Of a stretch of DNA of 64,000 nt, positions 1-8,981 are shown piece after piece. The notes beneath the pieces are model-generated. The model did not search any database. It was not told where the DNA came from and worked only from the letters and a program-made list of their open reading frames with translations. Location: positions 62,001 to 126,000 of the forward strand of contig NZ_KB899253.1 of assembly GCF_000378105.1 (NCBI RefSeq), in the 5' to 3' direction. Source of the DNA: Rubritalea marina DSM 17716 (GTDB lineage Bacteria; Verrucomicrobiota; Verrucomicrobiia; Verrucomicrobiales; Akkermansiaceae). Within the stretch, counting starts at the first letter, position 1. Every line of letters starts with the position of its first letter. The position numbers and the translations under genes are program-made.

Positions 1-131
1 GCTAGGTTGCCATAAGAACCATTACGAACAATATTCTGAAGTTGTGGGAGCTTCCCTTGTTGCATCAATGGGCGGGCCACTTTCCAGTCAGCTCCATCCC
101 AGCCTATAAGGAGGGTTTTTTTGAAAGGCAT
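1..131 (-). CDS. Alkaline phosphatase-superfamily phosphodiesterase/nucleotide pyrophosphatase, N-terminus only (gene leaves the window)
   Basis: The first 43 codons, read on the minus strand from ATG at 131, give a protein beginning MPFKKTLLIGWDGADWK and run open to the window edge. The hydrophobic strand followed by GWDGADW is typical of the N-terminus of type I phosphodiesterase/nucleotide pyrophosphatase proteins, where this Asp is a metal ligand. The following PLMQQGKLPQLQNIVRNGSYGNL matches the family pattern of a helix ending in a G-x-L-P-x-L stretch. There is no signal peptide, so the protein is probably cytoplasmic. Substrate cannot be told from this fragment. Family assignment is by pattern recognition only. 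Confidence 0.65.
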   Translation of the reverse strand, partial: MPFKKTLLIGWDGADWKVARPLMQQGKLPQLQNIVRNGSYGNL

Positions 132-340
132 TACTAACAGCTTATAAGCTACTAGAGTAATCGACAAGAAGGAATTACTTCCTGAGTCCTTCTGTTTGAG
201 TCTTTAGCATGGGGCTCCTTGCTTGAGTCGTCGTGCAGGCTCGTGAGAGAGCTTAGGAAAACTGGTTAATGAATCTGCATGAAGCAGGCTGTGCTTTGTG
301 TCTGTAGACAATGGCTAGACGCGAGAGGGGGAGCACTTGC

Positions 341-1015
341 TCATTCACTGGCTATGAGTAGCGCTTTTATTTTCTCTTGGCTATCGGGCGATAGCTTATT
401 GAGCGGGTAGGTGATTGGTTTGTCTTTGATGATAAAGATGACCTGCTGCTGGTTGGCTGACTGGATTGCTGCTGTGATAGATTTTCCCTGAAGGTTGGTC
501 CATTCTTGTGATTCTGCTAAGAGTTCTTCCTGCTCAGCGGGCGCATCATTTTTGGCTTCGCTTTCAGAGCTCACTTGCTGTTCTTTGACGAACTTTTTGA
601 GTTCGCGCGCTGCTTTTCTGGGATCTTCGGCAAGTTCTTCATAGGTGATGACATCGATGAGTTCATCGCCATCAGAGTTGGTGACGAAGACCATGGGAAT
701 GATGCGCCCTGCCTTTTGCTTTCCAGCTTGAGCTCCATTGGGAAGTTTTCCCCAGTCTGTTTTGGAGTGCGCGAAGACCACGGTGCCGGCTGATTTTAGG
801 TTTTTAAATGCTGCCAAACTGGCAGTGATACAGGGACCTCAGGTAGAGCCAGGATCGGTGTAGACAAAGATGAGTGGCTCCTTGTCAGCGGTGGCTTCTT
901 GTTTGGCTTCATCAAGCTCGTCGATAGTGAATATCGATTTGGGAACTTTGAAGCCTGCCAGAGCCAAATGGCCACTGAGTAGCAGAGCAATCATGATAAG
1001 GGGTGAGTGCTTCAT
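341..1015 (-). CDS. Secreted thioredoxin-like protein, probable selenoprotein (in-frame TGA at a UGPC motif) with C-terminal SHD1-like domain
   Basis: Reading from ATG at 1015, the frame is open for 58 codons, meets TGA at 841-839, then continues open for 165 more codons to 341 (224 residues). Residues 1-20 are a signal peptide ending LALA. Residues 45-62 read KEPLIFVYTDPGSTUGPC, so the TGA (codon 59) sits where thioredoxins have the first Cys of CGPC, and Cys62 is the resolving Cys. The thioredoxin fold continues past the TGA, with strand VVFAH and a cis-Pro loop GRIIPM (Pro107). Residues about 171-222 (EWTNLQGK to PLNKLSPDSQEKI) resemble the SHD1-like beta-barrel common in Verrucomicrobia and Planctomycetes proteins. 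The downstream part alone has no ATG start; its first possible start is TTG at 817, inside the fold. A SECIS-like hairpin follows the TGA. The likely role is a periplasmic thiol/selenol oxidoreductase. The alternative is a nonsense-mutated Cys codon (TGT/TGC to TGA), that is, a recent pseudogene. Confidence 0.7.
811..841 (-). promoter_or_regulatory. Candidate bacterial SECIS element next to the in-frame TGA
   Basis: The minus strand reads TGA at 841-839. The hairpin CTGCCA-GTT-TGGCAG then occupies 825-811, a perfect 6-bp stem. Counting from the base after TGA, the stem starts at nucleotide 14 and the loop at 20. Known bacterial SECIS elements put an apical loop, with G among its first two bases, about 16-37 nt after the UGA; this one fits (loop G-U-U, or A-G-U-U-U if the closing A-U pair opens). 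The hairpin lies inside coding sequence, as bacterial SECIS elements do. Function is inferred and needs SelB elsewhere in the genome. Confidence 0.55.
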
Positions 1016-1073
1016 GGGAATTGGGGATTCGCTGGTGCTATTATTAATCAAACAAGTATCAGGTAGAATAGTG

Positions 1074-1150
1074 TGATCGATCAAGGATAGATTACTCCAT
1101 TGTCTGATGGAGGATGTGTGATGAGGCTTGAGCTCCTCAATGATCGATCA
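1074..1150. repeat. Two copies of the palindrome TGATCGATCA
   Basis: The 10-base perfect palindrome TGATCGATCA occurs at 1074-1083 and again at 1141-1150, in the divergent intergenic region between the thioredoxin-like gene (minus) and the sulfatase gene (plus). Two identical palindromes 67 bases apart in a shared promoter region could be operators for a dimeric regulator. They could also be chance, or sites of a GATC-related process. No other function is visible. Confidence 0.35.
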
Positions 1151-1286
1151 CCTAGGGGTCGTCTAGCATGGTTAAAAATATCAAACAAAAGGTGAAAAAT
1201 GTTCATTTATCGCTCGTAGTGATATGACTGGTTTGGCCATAATGTCATCTCGGTTGATTCAACAAACTACCAACACGATTAAAAAA

Positions 1287-2561
1287 ATGCATACGAATTC
1301 TCTACGACTGCTAGCGATAGCTTTTACGAGCTTTTTATCTGTCCTTACGGTGACGGCTGAAGACAAGCCGCCTAATATTGTGGTCATTATCAGTGATGAC
1401 CATGGATTCAATGATTATGGATTTATGGGACACCCACATATCAAGACTCCGCATATTGATAAGTTAGCCTCTGAGAGTAAGGTCTTCACACGGGGTTACG
1501 TCAGCACACCGCTCTGTTGTCCATCGCTGACTACGATGCTAACTGGCTTGTATTCTTACCAACACGGATACACAGGAAATGATCCAGTTGATGGCTGGTC
1601 TAAGCGCCAAAAATGGTTGGCCCATTACAAAACATTGCCCCAGCTGCCTAAGATGCTCCAAGAGAAAGGGTATCTGAGTCTGCATACCGGAAAATTTTGG
1701 CAGGAAGACCCTATCCAGGTGGGTGGGTTCACGCACTCGATGGGAAAAACATTACGCCACGGTTCTCAAGAATCATTGGGGATTGGGCGCGATGGGATGC
1801 AGCCGGTTTATGATTTTATTGACGAAGCTCAGGATAAGGAAAAACCATTCATGGTGTGGTATGCACCATTCCTTCCCCACACACCACATAATCCACCAGC
1901 TCGTCTAGAGAACAAGTACAAGGGCATCCGTAACGGGACCTACTTTGCGATGGTCGACTGGCTAGATGAAACCTGTGGCCAACTCCTAGGTTACCTTGAA
2001 GATAAGGGGCTCGATGAGAATACCGTGGTACTCTATATATCAGATAACGGCTGGCCTGGGCCTCACAAGGTGTACCCGTCTGAGCTTGGAATGAGAACTC
2101 CTATCATGATCAAGTGGCCTGGGAAGGTGACGCCAAACATGGACGTGTCAAATGTAGCGAGTAATATTGATTTAGCGCCAACGATTCTCAGTCTTGCTGG
2201 GCTTCAGAAGGCTGCAATGATGCAAGGTATAGACCTGTTGGACACGCAGGCGGTCGAGTCCCGTAAATTTGTCTTTGGAGACAACTATCACCACGACATG
2301 GCTGCGGCAGATAAACCCGAAGCATCCCTGCGCGCACGCGTGGCAATTTCAAATCAATGGAAATTGATCTCCTGGCAAGAAGAGCAACCCGACCTGCGAG
2401 AGATCCCATGGCTGACACCTGCTCCCAAGCAGCGCTATCAATTGTTCAACCTACAATTAGATCCATTTGAGAAACAAAATTTAGCCGAAGACCGGCCGGA
2501 AATTGTTGAACAGATTGAGAAAACATTAGACGCATGGTGGGTTCCAAACTCTCTAGATTGA
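1287..2561 (+). CDS. Secreted sulfatase (S1 family) with an atypical active-site signature
   Basis: The 424-residue product starts at ATG 1287, chosen because a signal peptide (SLRLLAIAFTSFLSVLTVTAE) follows at once; an upstream ATG at 1224 would bury it. The mature part opens with PPNIVVIISDDHG, whose two Asp (37, 38) are the usual metal ligands. The signature region is STPLCCPSLTTMLTG: Cys77 is at the formylglycine position, but the Arg of C-x-P-x-R is Leu81. Later hallmarks are present (LYISDNG and ELGMRTPIMIKWPG). Sulfatases of this type remove sulfate from polysaccharides in the periplasm or outside the cell. The Arg-to-Leu change makes maturation by formylglycine-generating enzyme doubtful. 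The gene stands alone and ends at a strong terminator. Confidence 0.85.
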   Translation: MHTNSLRLLAIAFTSFLSVLTVTAEDKPPNIVVIISDDHGFNDYGFMGHPHIKTPHIDKLASESKVFTRGYVSTPLCCPSLTTMLTGLYSYQHGYTGNDPVDGWSKRQKWLAHYKTLPQLPKMLQEKGYLSLHTGKFWQEDPIQVGGFTHSMGKTLRHGSQESLGIGRDGMQPVYDFIDEAQDKEKPFMVWYAPFLPHTPHNPPARLENKYKGIRNGTYFAMVDWLDETCGQLLGYLEDKGLDENTVVLYISDNGWPGPHKVYPSELGMRTPIMIKWPGKVTPNMDVSNVASNIDLAPTILSLAGLQKAAMMQGIDLLDTQAVESRKFVFGDNYHHDMAAADKPEASLRARVAISNQWKLISWQEEQPDLREIPWLTPAPKQRYQLFNLQLDPFEKQNLAEDRPEIVEQIEKTLDAWWVPNSLD

Positions 2562-2601
2562 TTTAGATAGGATCACATTCATACGATTGGCTGATACTGG
2601 C

Positions 2602-2638
2602 ATCTCACTTATCTCTCTGAGGTAGGTGAGATTTTTTG
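2602..2638 (+). terminator. Rho-independent terminator after the sulfatase gene
   Basis: A 14-bp stem (2602-2615 with 2619-2632, including two G-T pairs) closes on a three-base TCT loop and is followed directly by a run of T at 2632-2637. It lies 40 bases after the sulfatase stop codon. Confidence 0.85.
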
Positions 2639-2697
2639 TTGCTACTCTGCGCTGCATGAGGTGTTGCCTCAGTGGGGGAATATTGTAGAACAAGAAC

Positions 2698-3531
2698 ATG
2701 AAGAAAATTGGTCTATGCTTGGGAGGCGGCGGGGCTAAAGGATTTGCCCACATCCCGATTCTAGAAGTGATGGATGACTTGGGGGTGAAGCCAGCTTGCA
2801 TCAGCGGTACGAGCATTGGTGCCATTGTTGGAGCGCTCTACGCTTCAGGACGAAGTGCCCGAGAGATTGCCGATCTTAGCCTTTTCCCAAAACCCAAGGG
2901 TCTGAAAGAAGCATTGAAAAGTAAAGATTTAGGGAAACTTTGGGACATGATCGACCCGGATTTAGGTTGGAATGCCAAGGGGCTCTTGAAGGGGGAGAAG
3001 GTGTTAGGGTTCTTGGAAGAAAGTCTCAAAGTGAAGTCCTTTGAAGAGCTCGACATTCCCTTCCGCTGTGTGGCGACGGATTTCTGGAACTATGAAGCGG
3101 TCGCCATTGATTCTGGTAATCTACTGGAGGCCATTCGAGCGAGCATGGCCATCCCCTATGTGTTTGCACCGATTTCTAAAGGTGGTCAGGTGTTGGTGGA
3201 TGGTGGCCTTACAAACAATGTGCCAGTCGATCTGCTAGATGATGATTGTGATATCAAAATAGCGATCAATCTCAGAGGTGAACGTTCCACGCCTAAGGAT
3301 AAAATCCCGAATGCTCTCGATGCCGTGTTCCATTCTTATGACATTATGATGGAAGCCACGACGCAGGCAAAGCTGGAGTCATATCCAGTGGACATCTACC
3401 TTCATGCTCCAGTGGTCGATGTGGATGTGATGGACTTTCATCGCGCTGAAGAGGTCTACCAACAAGGGCTCCCAATGAAGCATGTCTTTCGTGAACAACT
3501 AGAGGCAGCTCTCTGGGATTCGTGTACTTAG
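2698..3531 (+). CDS. Patatin-like phospholipase (RssA-type)
   Basis: The 277-residue protein has all patatin hallmarks: the glycine-rich oxyanion loop GGGGAKG (residues 9-15), the nucleophile elbow GTSIG with Ser39, and the catalytic Asp168 in VDGGLTNNVP. The Ser-Asp dyad hydrolyses acyl ester bonds of lipids. The length is typical of the short bacterial RssA/YchK type, and no signal peptide is seen, so the protein is cytoplasmic. The start at ATG 2698 puts the first strand KKIGLCLGGGG right at the N-terminus, as is usual. It is transcribed alone after the sulfatase terminator. Confidence 0.9.
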   Translation: MKKIGLCLGGGGAKGFAHIPILEVMDDLGVKPACISGTSIGAIVGALYASGRSAREIADLSLFPKPKGLKEALKSKDLGKLWDMIDPDLGWNAKGLLKGEKVLGFLEESLKVKSFEELDIPFRCVATDFWNYEAVAIDSGNLLEAIRASMAIPYVFAPISKGGQVLVDGGLTNNVPVDLLDDDCDIKIAINLRGERSTPKDKIPNALDAVFHSYDIMMEATTQAKLESYPVDIYLHAPVVDVDVMDFHRAEEVYQQGLPMKHVFREQLEAALWDSCT

Positions 3532-3637
3532 GAGTCCTAAATTTGCATGGTTTGAAATTCAAGGTGGTTTAATGTTGCGTACCTGGTTGGATGTTTGGTA
3601 TAAATCGTTACTCAATGATCATTAACCCTGTAGAATC

Positions 3638-4333
3638 ATGAAAATTAAAAATAGAACACTGTGTGCCGCTCTTGCTCTTTGCACGGCTTTCACTCTGACC
3701 GCTGTTGATGCGGCTGTTATTCTTTCGACAGACGCCACTCGAATTGATGATAATGCTGGTGGAGGTGTTGGAAGTCTCGACCCCGATGGTGTAGGTGACT
3801 CTCTACCTGGTAGTGCTAACATGCTGGTAGGATACTTTGATAATGGTGCTGTCGAAGACATGGTAAGTGTTTGGGTGTTTCAGATGACTGGGTTCAGCTC
3901 TGGTGGTGATATTAGCAATGCGGATTTTTCGGTAGAGCAGACGGTGAATACCGGTACATTGGCGACTGATGTGCACGTGATTAGAACCTCTTCGAGTGCT
4001 AGTTTTCTGACAACTGACTATCAAACCACAGCTGCCACCTTGATGAGCAACTTCTCTACAAGTGTCGGGCTACAATCATTGGATGCAGGTGGTCAATCTG
4101 CACTGACCTCATACCTTCAGTCCAACTGGGTGGAAAATGACTATGTATTCATCGGAGTGAAAAACCAGACGACACCGACTGGCCTCACTAACGAGAATGG
4201 TGATGCGGGGAATTTCCGTATTTTCACGAGTGGTGCAAATGGAGGGAGCCTGACGCTAACTGTGGTGCCAGAGCCATCTTCTTCAGCCTTAATGGGACTG
4301 GGTGCTCTTGCTCTCTTGAGGCGTAGGCGCTAG
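3638..4333 (+). CDS. PEP-CTERM sorting-domain secreted protein
   Basis: The 231-residue protein has an N-terminal signal peptide (ALALCTAFTLTAVDAA). Its C-terminus is a PEP-CTERM signal: VVPEPSSSALMGLGALALLRRRR, with VPEP motif, hydrophobic helix and Arg cluster. In known systems this tail is cut and anchored by an exosortase during export. The middle is rich in Ser, Thr, Asp and Gly and looks like a beta-rich surface domain of unknown function. No exosortase gene is in the window. Downstream lies a clear terminator. Confidence 0.85.
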   Translation: MKIKNRTLCAALALCTAFTLTAVDAAVILSTDATRIDDNAGGGVGSLDPDGVGDSLPGSANMLVGYFDNGAVEDMVSVWVFQMTGFSSGGDISNADFSVEQTVNTGTLATDVHVIRTSSSASFLTTDYQTTAATLMSNFSTSVGLQSLDAGGQSALTSYLQSNWVENDYVFIGVKNQTTPTGLTNENGDAGNFRIFTSGANGGSLTLTVVPEPSSSALMGLGALALLRRRR

Positions 4334-4362
4334 GAGTTCGTTCCTGCATTAGAGGATCTTCA

Positions 4363-4394
4363 AAGCTCGGGTGAATCACCCCGAGCTTTTTTAT
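4363..4394 (+). terminator. Rho-independent terminator after the PEP-CTERM gene
   Basis: A 9-bp perfect stem (AAGCTCGGG at 4363-4371, CCCGAGCTT at 4380-4388) with an 8-base loop is followed by a T-rich run. It separates this gene from the convergent ppx/gppA gene. Confidence 0.85.
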
Positions 4395-4408
4395 TTGCTA
4401 GCTGCTGC

Positions 4409-5914
4409 CTATTCAAACTTCAGCTGCCAATCTACGGCCTTCCAGTAGGCTTGTTCGGTTCTGAGGTCAGCTTTCAGGAGTTTGTTTTTATCTAGCCATT
4501 TCGGGTCGACGCTGCTGAGTTGCCAGGTCTTTCCCTTCACCTTGAGAGTGAGGGGAGGGAGTGAGATATTGTTACGCTGACCGTTGACCACCACGGCTAG
4601 GCGAAGTACGCGGATGAGGTTGAGGACGTGTTTGCGTTTGAAAAGGGTGAGTTCTTCCATTTCATGAATTTTGAGGGATTTTCGGTGAAATCGGACGAGG
4701 GTTGCAATGACGCGCTGTTGTTCAGAGTTGAAACCGGGGAGGTTGGTGTGGCGGAGTAAGTAGGCTGAGTGGCGGTGAACTGAGGAGAGGTTGATGCTGA
4801 GTCCGACTTCGTGAAGGAGAGCACTCCAATCGAGTAACTCGAAGAGCTCAGAATGCTCATCGAGTCTGAGCTCTGGACTCACCTGTTGCAGAAAATCGTG
4901 CGCCTGTTCTTTGACATTGATGGCATGGTTGATATCGACCTTGTATTTTTGCGCGAGTGCTTCAGTGGTTCGCAGTCTGATGTCAGAGCGCTTAAAAAGA
5001 TCCTCCATTTGGTAAAGGAGTCCTTCACGCAGCGCTCCTTCAGAGAAGTGCATTTCCTTGATCCCTAGGGCTCGGAATACACCGGTGAGAACCGAAACTC
5101 CTGCGACAAACACCGGCTTGCGCTCGGCTGATAGACCGACGAGATCGAGTGAGTCGATGGTGTCGAACTCGCAGAGCTTGCTTGCTAATTGCTTCAGCGC
5201 CTCCGCCGTGATGGCCCCATCTTCAAAGCCAAGGCCGACGAGGACCCCTCGGATTGATTTAATCGTGCCTGAGGAACCAAACGCGACTTCCCAGCCTGCG
5301 TTACGGTATTGTTCGGCGATGGGTTCAAGGCGTTGCTGAGCAGCAAGTACTGCTTTGTTAAAGAGTTTCTTTGTGATCTTTCCTTTGGCGAAATATGCTT
5401 TGGTAAAACTCACACAGCCCATTTGTTTGCTATTCACAATGTGAGGCTCGAACCCACGACCGATGATGAGTTCCGTACTGCCTCCCCCGATATCCACCAC
5501 GAGTTTGGAGTCTGATTCTGGTTGTGTGTGTGCCACGCCAAGGTAGACGAGGCGTGCTTCTTCAGCCCCCGGAATCACTTCAACCGGGTAGGGCAGCACG
5601 CGCTTAGCTAGCTGAAGAAAGGTGGGAGCATTGGTGGCGATACGAAGTGTGTTGGTCGCGGCAATGGACACATCTTCCGGGGCGAATCCCTGAATACGTT
5701 CTGCAAACATCGCAAGGCAATCGAGGCCTCGGTTGATTGCGGCATCATCCAGCGTGTTTCTTTCATCGAGTCCTGAGGCTAGGCTCACCCGTTCTTTGTG
5801 TCGGCTAACGAGTTGGAGCTCTTGACCAATGACGCGCGCTACCACCATGTGAAAACTATTTGATCCCAAGTCAATGGCCGCAATCTTGCGAACTTTTTCT
5901 GATGCTGATGTCAT
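4409..5914 (-). CDS. ppx: Exopolyphosphatase / guanosine pentaphosphate phosphatase (Ppx/GppA family)
   Basis: The 501-residue protein carries the ASKHA-type phosphate-binding motifs of Ppx/Gpp[16 protein letters not shown] (residues 11-25) and [12 protein letters not shown] near residue 145, with the signature PGAEEARL between them. The C-terminal part ([28 protein letters not shown]) is the HD-like helical domain found in long Ppx proteins of about 500 residues. The enzyme removes terminal phosphate from polyphosphate or converts pppGpp to ppGpp; sequence alone does not separate the two. It is cytoplasmic and monocistronic, convergent with the PEP-CTERM gene. Confidence 0.85.
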   Translation of the reverse strand: MTSASEKVRKIAAIDLGSNSFHMVVARVIGQELQLVSRHKERVSLASGLDERNTLDDAAINRGLDCLAMFAERIQGFAPEDVSIAATNTLRIATNAPTFLQLAKRVLPYPVEVIPGAEEARLVYLGVAHTQPESDSKLVVDIGGGSTELIIGRGFEPHIVNSKQMGCVSFTKAYFAKGKITKKLFNKAVLAAQQRLEPIAEQYRNAGWEVAFGSSGTIKSIRGVLVGLGFEDGAITAEALKQLASKLCEFDTIDSLDLVGLSAERKPVFVAGVSVLTGVFRALGIKEMHFSEGALREGLLYQMEDLFKRSDIRLRTTEALAQKYKVDINHAINVKEQAHDFLQQVSPELRLDEHSELFELLDWSALLHEVGLSINLSSVHRHSAYLLRHTNLPGFNSEQQRVIATLVRFHRKSLKIHEMEELTLFKRKHVLNLIRVLRLAVVVNGQRNNISLPPLTLKVKGKTWQLSSVDPKWLDKNKLLKADLRTEQAYWKAVDWQLKFE

Positions 5915-6004
5915 GGCGGTAAAAATCTCTTACTGAGTTCCTAGATCATGAGGGAAGATGTAGGATTCAGCAATATGATTGTTGCCATTCTCTAGTCTCG
6001 CAGT

Positions 6005-6139
6005 GTGAGCATTTCGGGTGTCGTCATCTATGCTGTTCAAACACATTCGATACTGCTACGTGATCCGTATCGAGCTGCAATCGCTGAGCGCATTGAGGTG
6101 ACTCGGTTGATAGAGCAATTAAGCAAACAATTTTATTGA
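6005..6139 (+). CDS. Possible 44-residue small protein upstream of gltS (weak)
   Basis: From GTG at 6005 a short frame runs to TGA at 6137-6139, one base before the gltS ATG at 6141. The product (VSISGVVIYAVQTH ... AAIAERIEVTRLIEQLSKQFY) ends in a plausible amphipathic helix. There is no ATG and no Shine-Dalgarno sequence. It may be a leader peptide translationally coupled to gltS, or chance. The tight spacing to gltS is the only real argument for it. Confidence 0.2.
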   Translation: MSISGVVIYAVQTHSILLRDPYRAAIAERIEVTRLIEQLSKQFY

Positions 6140-6140
6140 G

Positions 6141-7373
6141 ATGGAATATGTAGATAATGTGTTGGAAGTTGATACTTTCCTAACAGTGACTTTAGGGATT
6201 TTGGTGTTGTTCATTGGACGACGCCTGACGGGGGCTGTCGGGCTTTTGCAAAAATTCAGTATCCCGACCCCAGTATCAGGAGGCTTGTTAGTTGCCTTAT
6301 TCATCACCTTGTTTTATTCGATCACAGGCATTGCTGTGAATTTCAGCATGGGAGCTCGCGACATTTTGTTAGTCTATTTTTTCACGACGATTGGCATCAA
6401 CGCGAGCCTGAAGGACCTGATGCATGGTGGGCGACCGTTAGTGATTTTATTGCTGATCACGATTACTTACATGGTGCTGCAGAATCTGACTGGGATTGGG
6501 GTGGCTAGCTTGTTTGGACTGTCGGGTGCTGTGGGGCTACTTGGGGGGACTGTTTCGCTGATTGGCGGGCACGGTACAGCGATTGCATGGGCTCCTAAAA
6601 TAGCGGAAAGTCATGGGGTTGAGAATGCGATGGAAATGGGGATCGCTAGTGCCACCTTTGGTCTGATTTTAGCTAGTTTGATGGGGGGGCCGATCGCCAA
6701 TTACTTGGTGAAGAAGCATAAGCTCAAAGGCCAGAGCGACGAGGCTTTGGAGGTTGGTGTAGCCAATGACGAGAGCACTACCTCACAGATGGATTACATG
6801 GATGTACTAGACGCGGTGTTGGCCATTCACGTGAGTATTTTACTTGGAGGCTTGATTAATCTAGGTGTCGAGCAGACGGGACTCGATCTACCATTTTTCG
6901 TGAGTTGTTTGTTTGCTGGTATCTTGCTCACAAATCTGACGCCCAAGAACCTTCCTCGTCTCACGGGTACGAAATGGCCCACGCGCAAGCCGGCTGTGGC
7001 GATGGTAGCTGATATTTCTCTTGGAACCTTCCTCGCAATGTCCTTGATGAGTATGAAGCTGTGGGAACTCCTCGATCTAGCAGGCCCCATCTTCACCATC
7101 CTAGCAGCTCAGTTCGCGGTGGCGGTGGCGGTGAACATCTTCATCGTCTTTCCAGCGATGGGTAGAACTTATGATGCTGCAGTCATCTGCTCAGGATTTG
7201 GCGGGATTTCTCTTGGGTCGACTCCAACAGCGATGGCCAACATGTCGGCTGTTACCAAGCAACATGGGGCATCACACCTAGCCTTCATCATCGTGCCTCT
7301 AGTCTGCGCCTTCTTCATCGACCTAGCCAACGCCATGCTCATCCCTCTGTTCCTGGGCTGGGTTGCAGGGTAG
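6141..7373 (+). CDS. gltS: Sodium/glutamate symporter
   Basis: The 410-residue protein is an integral inner-membrane carrier with about ten hydrophobic segments. Family hallmarks of GltS include FSIPTPVSGGLL near residue 42, FFTTIGINASLKDL near 85, the glycine-rich loop GGTVSLIGGHGTAIAW near 140, and the repeated motif GFGGISLGSTPTAMANM near 355. These two inverted glycine-rich loops carry substrate and sodium. It imports glutamate with Na+, fitting a marine or saline life. The length matches the E. coli protein (401). It lies convergent with purT, with 28 bases between stops. Confidence 0.9.
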   Translation: MEYVDNVLEVDTFLTVTLGILVLFIGRRLTGAVGLLQKFSIPTPVSGGLLVALFITLFYSITGIAVNFSMGARDILLVYFFTTIGINASLKDLMHGGRPLVILLLITITYMVLQNLTGIGVASLFGLSGAVGLLGGTVSLIGGHGTAIAWAPKIAESHGVENAMEMGIASATFGLILASLMGGPIANYLVKKHKLKGQSDEALEVGVANDESTTSQMDYMDVLDAVLAIHVSILLGGLINLGVEQTGLDLPFFVSCLFAGILLTNLTPKNLPRLTGTKWPTRKPAVAMVADISLGTFLAMSLMSMKLWELLDLAGPIFTILAAQFAVAVAVNIFIVFPAMGRTYDAAVICSGFGGISLGSTPTAMANMSAVTKQHGASHLAFIIVPLVCAFFIDLANAMLIPLFLGWVAG

Positions 7374-7401
7374 AGACGCAGCCGCTTGGGTGAGGGGCTC
7401 T

Positions 7402-8583
7402 TTAGAGTGTCACTTCAAGTTTATTGTAGGCGCGTTCTGCCTTGGCACGCGCAGTGTCGGTGTCGACATCACGAGCGAGGATAACTGCCATGCGGCGGTG
7501 GCCATGCACTTCTTGTTTGCCGAAGAGGCGGATGTCGGTGCCGGCTTCTTCGAGCACTTTATCGAGTGCGCCAAATTGGACGTCTGTGGAGCTACCTTCA
7601 ACCACCACAGCATGCGAGGCGGATGGACCGCGGAAGGCGATTTCAGGGATTGGTAGGCCTAGGATGGCGCGAGCGTGGAGTGCGAACTCCGAGAGGTCTT
7701 GGGAGATGAGCGTGACCATGCCGGTGTCGTGTGGGCGTGGCGATACCTCGGAGAAGATTACTTCGTCACCTTTGACGAAGAATTCGACACCGAAGAGACC
7801 GCGGCCGCCGAGGGCGCTGGTGACTTTATCAGCCATGTCTTGAGCGGATTTTTTGGCAGCTTGGCTCATTGCTTGTGGTTGCCATGACTGGCGGTAGTCA
7901 CCGTCTACCTGTTGGTGACCGATGGGTTCGAGGAATGAGGTGCCGCCTACGTGACAGACTGTGAGAAGGGTGATCTCATAATCGAAGTCGACAAATCCTT
8001 CGACGATGACCTTACCTCCTCCGGCGCGACCGCCTTCTTGGGAGTAATTCCATGCGGCTTCGATGTCGGCTTCGCTTTTGATTGTGCTTTGCCCATGGCC
8101 AGAAGAGCTCATGATGGGCTTGCAGACGCAGGGGATACCGATGCTATCGATGGCTGCGAGAAATTCTTCTTTGTTTGCTGCGAATTGGTAGCGCGAGGTG
8201 GTGAGGTCGAGATCTTCGGCAGCGAGGCGGCGTATGCCCTCGCGGTTCATGGTGAGTTGGGTTGCCTTGGCAGTGGGCACGATGTGGAAGCCTTCGGCCT
8301 CGAGCTCGGCGAGTGTGTCGGTAGCAATGGCTTCAACCTCTGGCACGATGCAGTCTGGTTTTTCTAGTTCGATCACACGGCGGAGTTCTGCTCCATCGAG
8401 CATCGAAAAGGTGTGGCTGCGGTGGGCCACTTGCATGGCTGGTGAGTTTTCTTTGCTATCGCAGGCGATGACTTCCACGCCAAGGCGTTGGAGTTCAATG
8501 ACGACTTCTTTGCCGAGTTCGCCAGATCCACAGAGGAGTACTTTGGTAGCCGATGGAGTGAGTGCGGTGCCGATGCTTGCCAT
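7402..8583 (-). CDS. purT: Formate-dependent phosphoribosylglycinamide formyltransferase 2
   Basis: The 393-residue ATP-grasp enzyme makes formyl-GAR from GAR, formate and ATP in purine synthesis, without folate. It begins with the N-terminal Rossmann-like segment [22 protein letters not shown]. Then come VPEVEAI, the ATP-grasp lysine strand [17 protein letters not shown], and the metal-binding [27 protein letters not shown], all highly characteristic of PurT. The length equals the E. coli enzyme (392). It is the last gene of a minus-strand run, 38 bases after the small membrane-protein gene. Confidence 0.93.
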   Translation of the reverse strand: MASIGTALTPSATKVLLCGSGELGKEVVIELQRLGVEVIACDSKENSPAMQVAHRSHTFSMLDGAELRRVIELEKPDCIVPEVEAIATDTLAELEAEGFHIVPTAKATQLTMNREGIRRLAAEDLDLTTSRYQFAANKEEFLAAIDSIGIPCVCKPIMSSSGHGQSTIKSEADIEAAWNYSQEGGRAGGGKVIVEGFVDFDYEITLLTVCHVGGTSFLEPIGHQQVDGDYRQSWQPQAMSQAAKKSAQDMADKVTSALGGRGLFGVEFFVKGDEVIFSEVSPRPHDTGMVTLISQDLSEFALHARAILGLPIPEIAFRGPSASHAVVVEGSSTDVQFGALDKVLEEAGTDIRLFGKQEVHGHRRMAVILARDVDTDTARAKAERAYNKLEVTL

Positions 8584-8621
8584 AGCAAGATGCTGACTAG
8601 CTTGTGTTAAAATTACAACAG

Positions 8622-8981
8622 CTATTCGGCTGTGGGCTGTATTTTGGGTTCAGCCACCTTGGTCAGAAGTTGATGTAGCAGTGCGCAGATCTGAGCAGCA
8701 ATGATCCAACTGCACAGACTCCAGAGGATTTCGTGCACCCAACGATTCGAGAATATGTTGAGGTAATAAGGCCACTCACCACTCAAGTAGCGGTTGAACA
8801 ATACGATAAGTAGTGAACTCACAGAGCCTGCTAAATGGAGGTAGCGGTCGCGCTTAAAGATGAACAAGGCAATCGCAACAAGCAGGAGGCCGTAAACATT
8901 CACAGAGAATGCCATGAGTGCCAAGAGGAGGAATAGATAGAAAAACCATTCTACGAGCAATCTCAGGCGACAGGCTTTCAT
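8622..8981 (-). CDS. Small integral membrane protein of unknown function
   Basis: The 119-residue protein has about four hydrophobic segments (residues 8-22, 24-42, 48-65 and 85-108) with a positively charged KRDRY loop between the second and third. I do not recognise a family. Its ATG overlaps the stop of the thioredoxin-fold gene in an ATGA (8978-8981), so the two are translationally coupled and may act together at the inner membrane. Confidence 0.6.
   Translation of the reverse strand: MKACRLRLLVEWFFYLFLLLALMAFSVNVYGLLLVAIALFIFKRDRYLHLAGSVSSLLIVLFNRYLSGEWPYYLNIFSNRWVHEILWSLCSWIIAAQICALLHQLLTKVAEPKIQPTAE

Noticed and set aside
341-817. A separate 158-residue gene starting at 817
   Set aside because: Its first codon is TTG and lies inside the thioredoxin helix. 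The fold needs the part before the TGA, so the frame is treated as one gene across the TGA.
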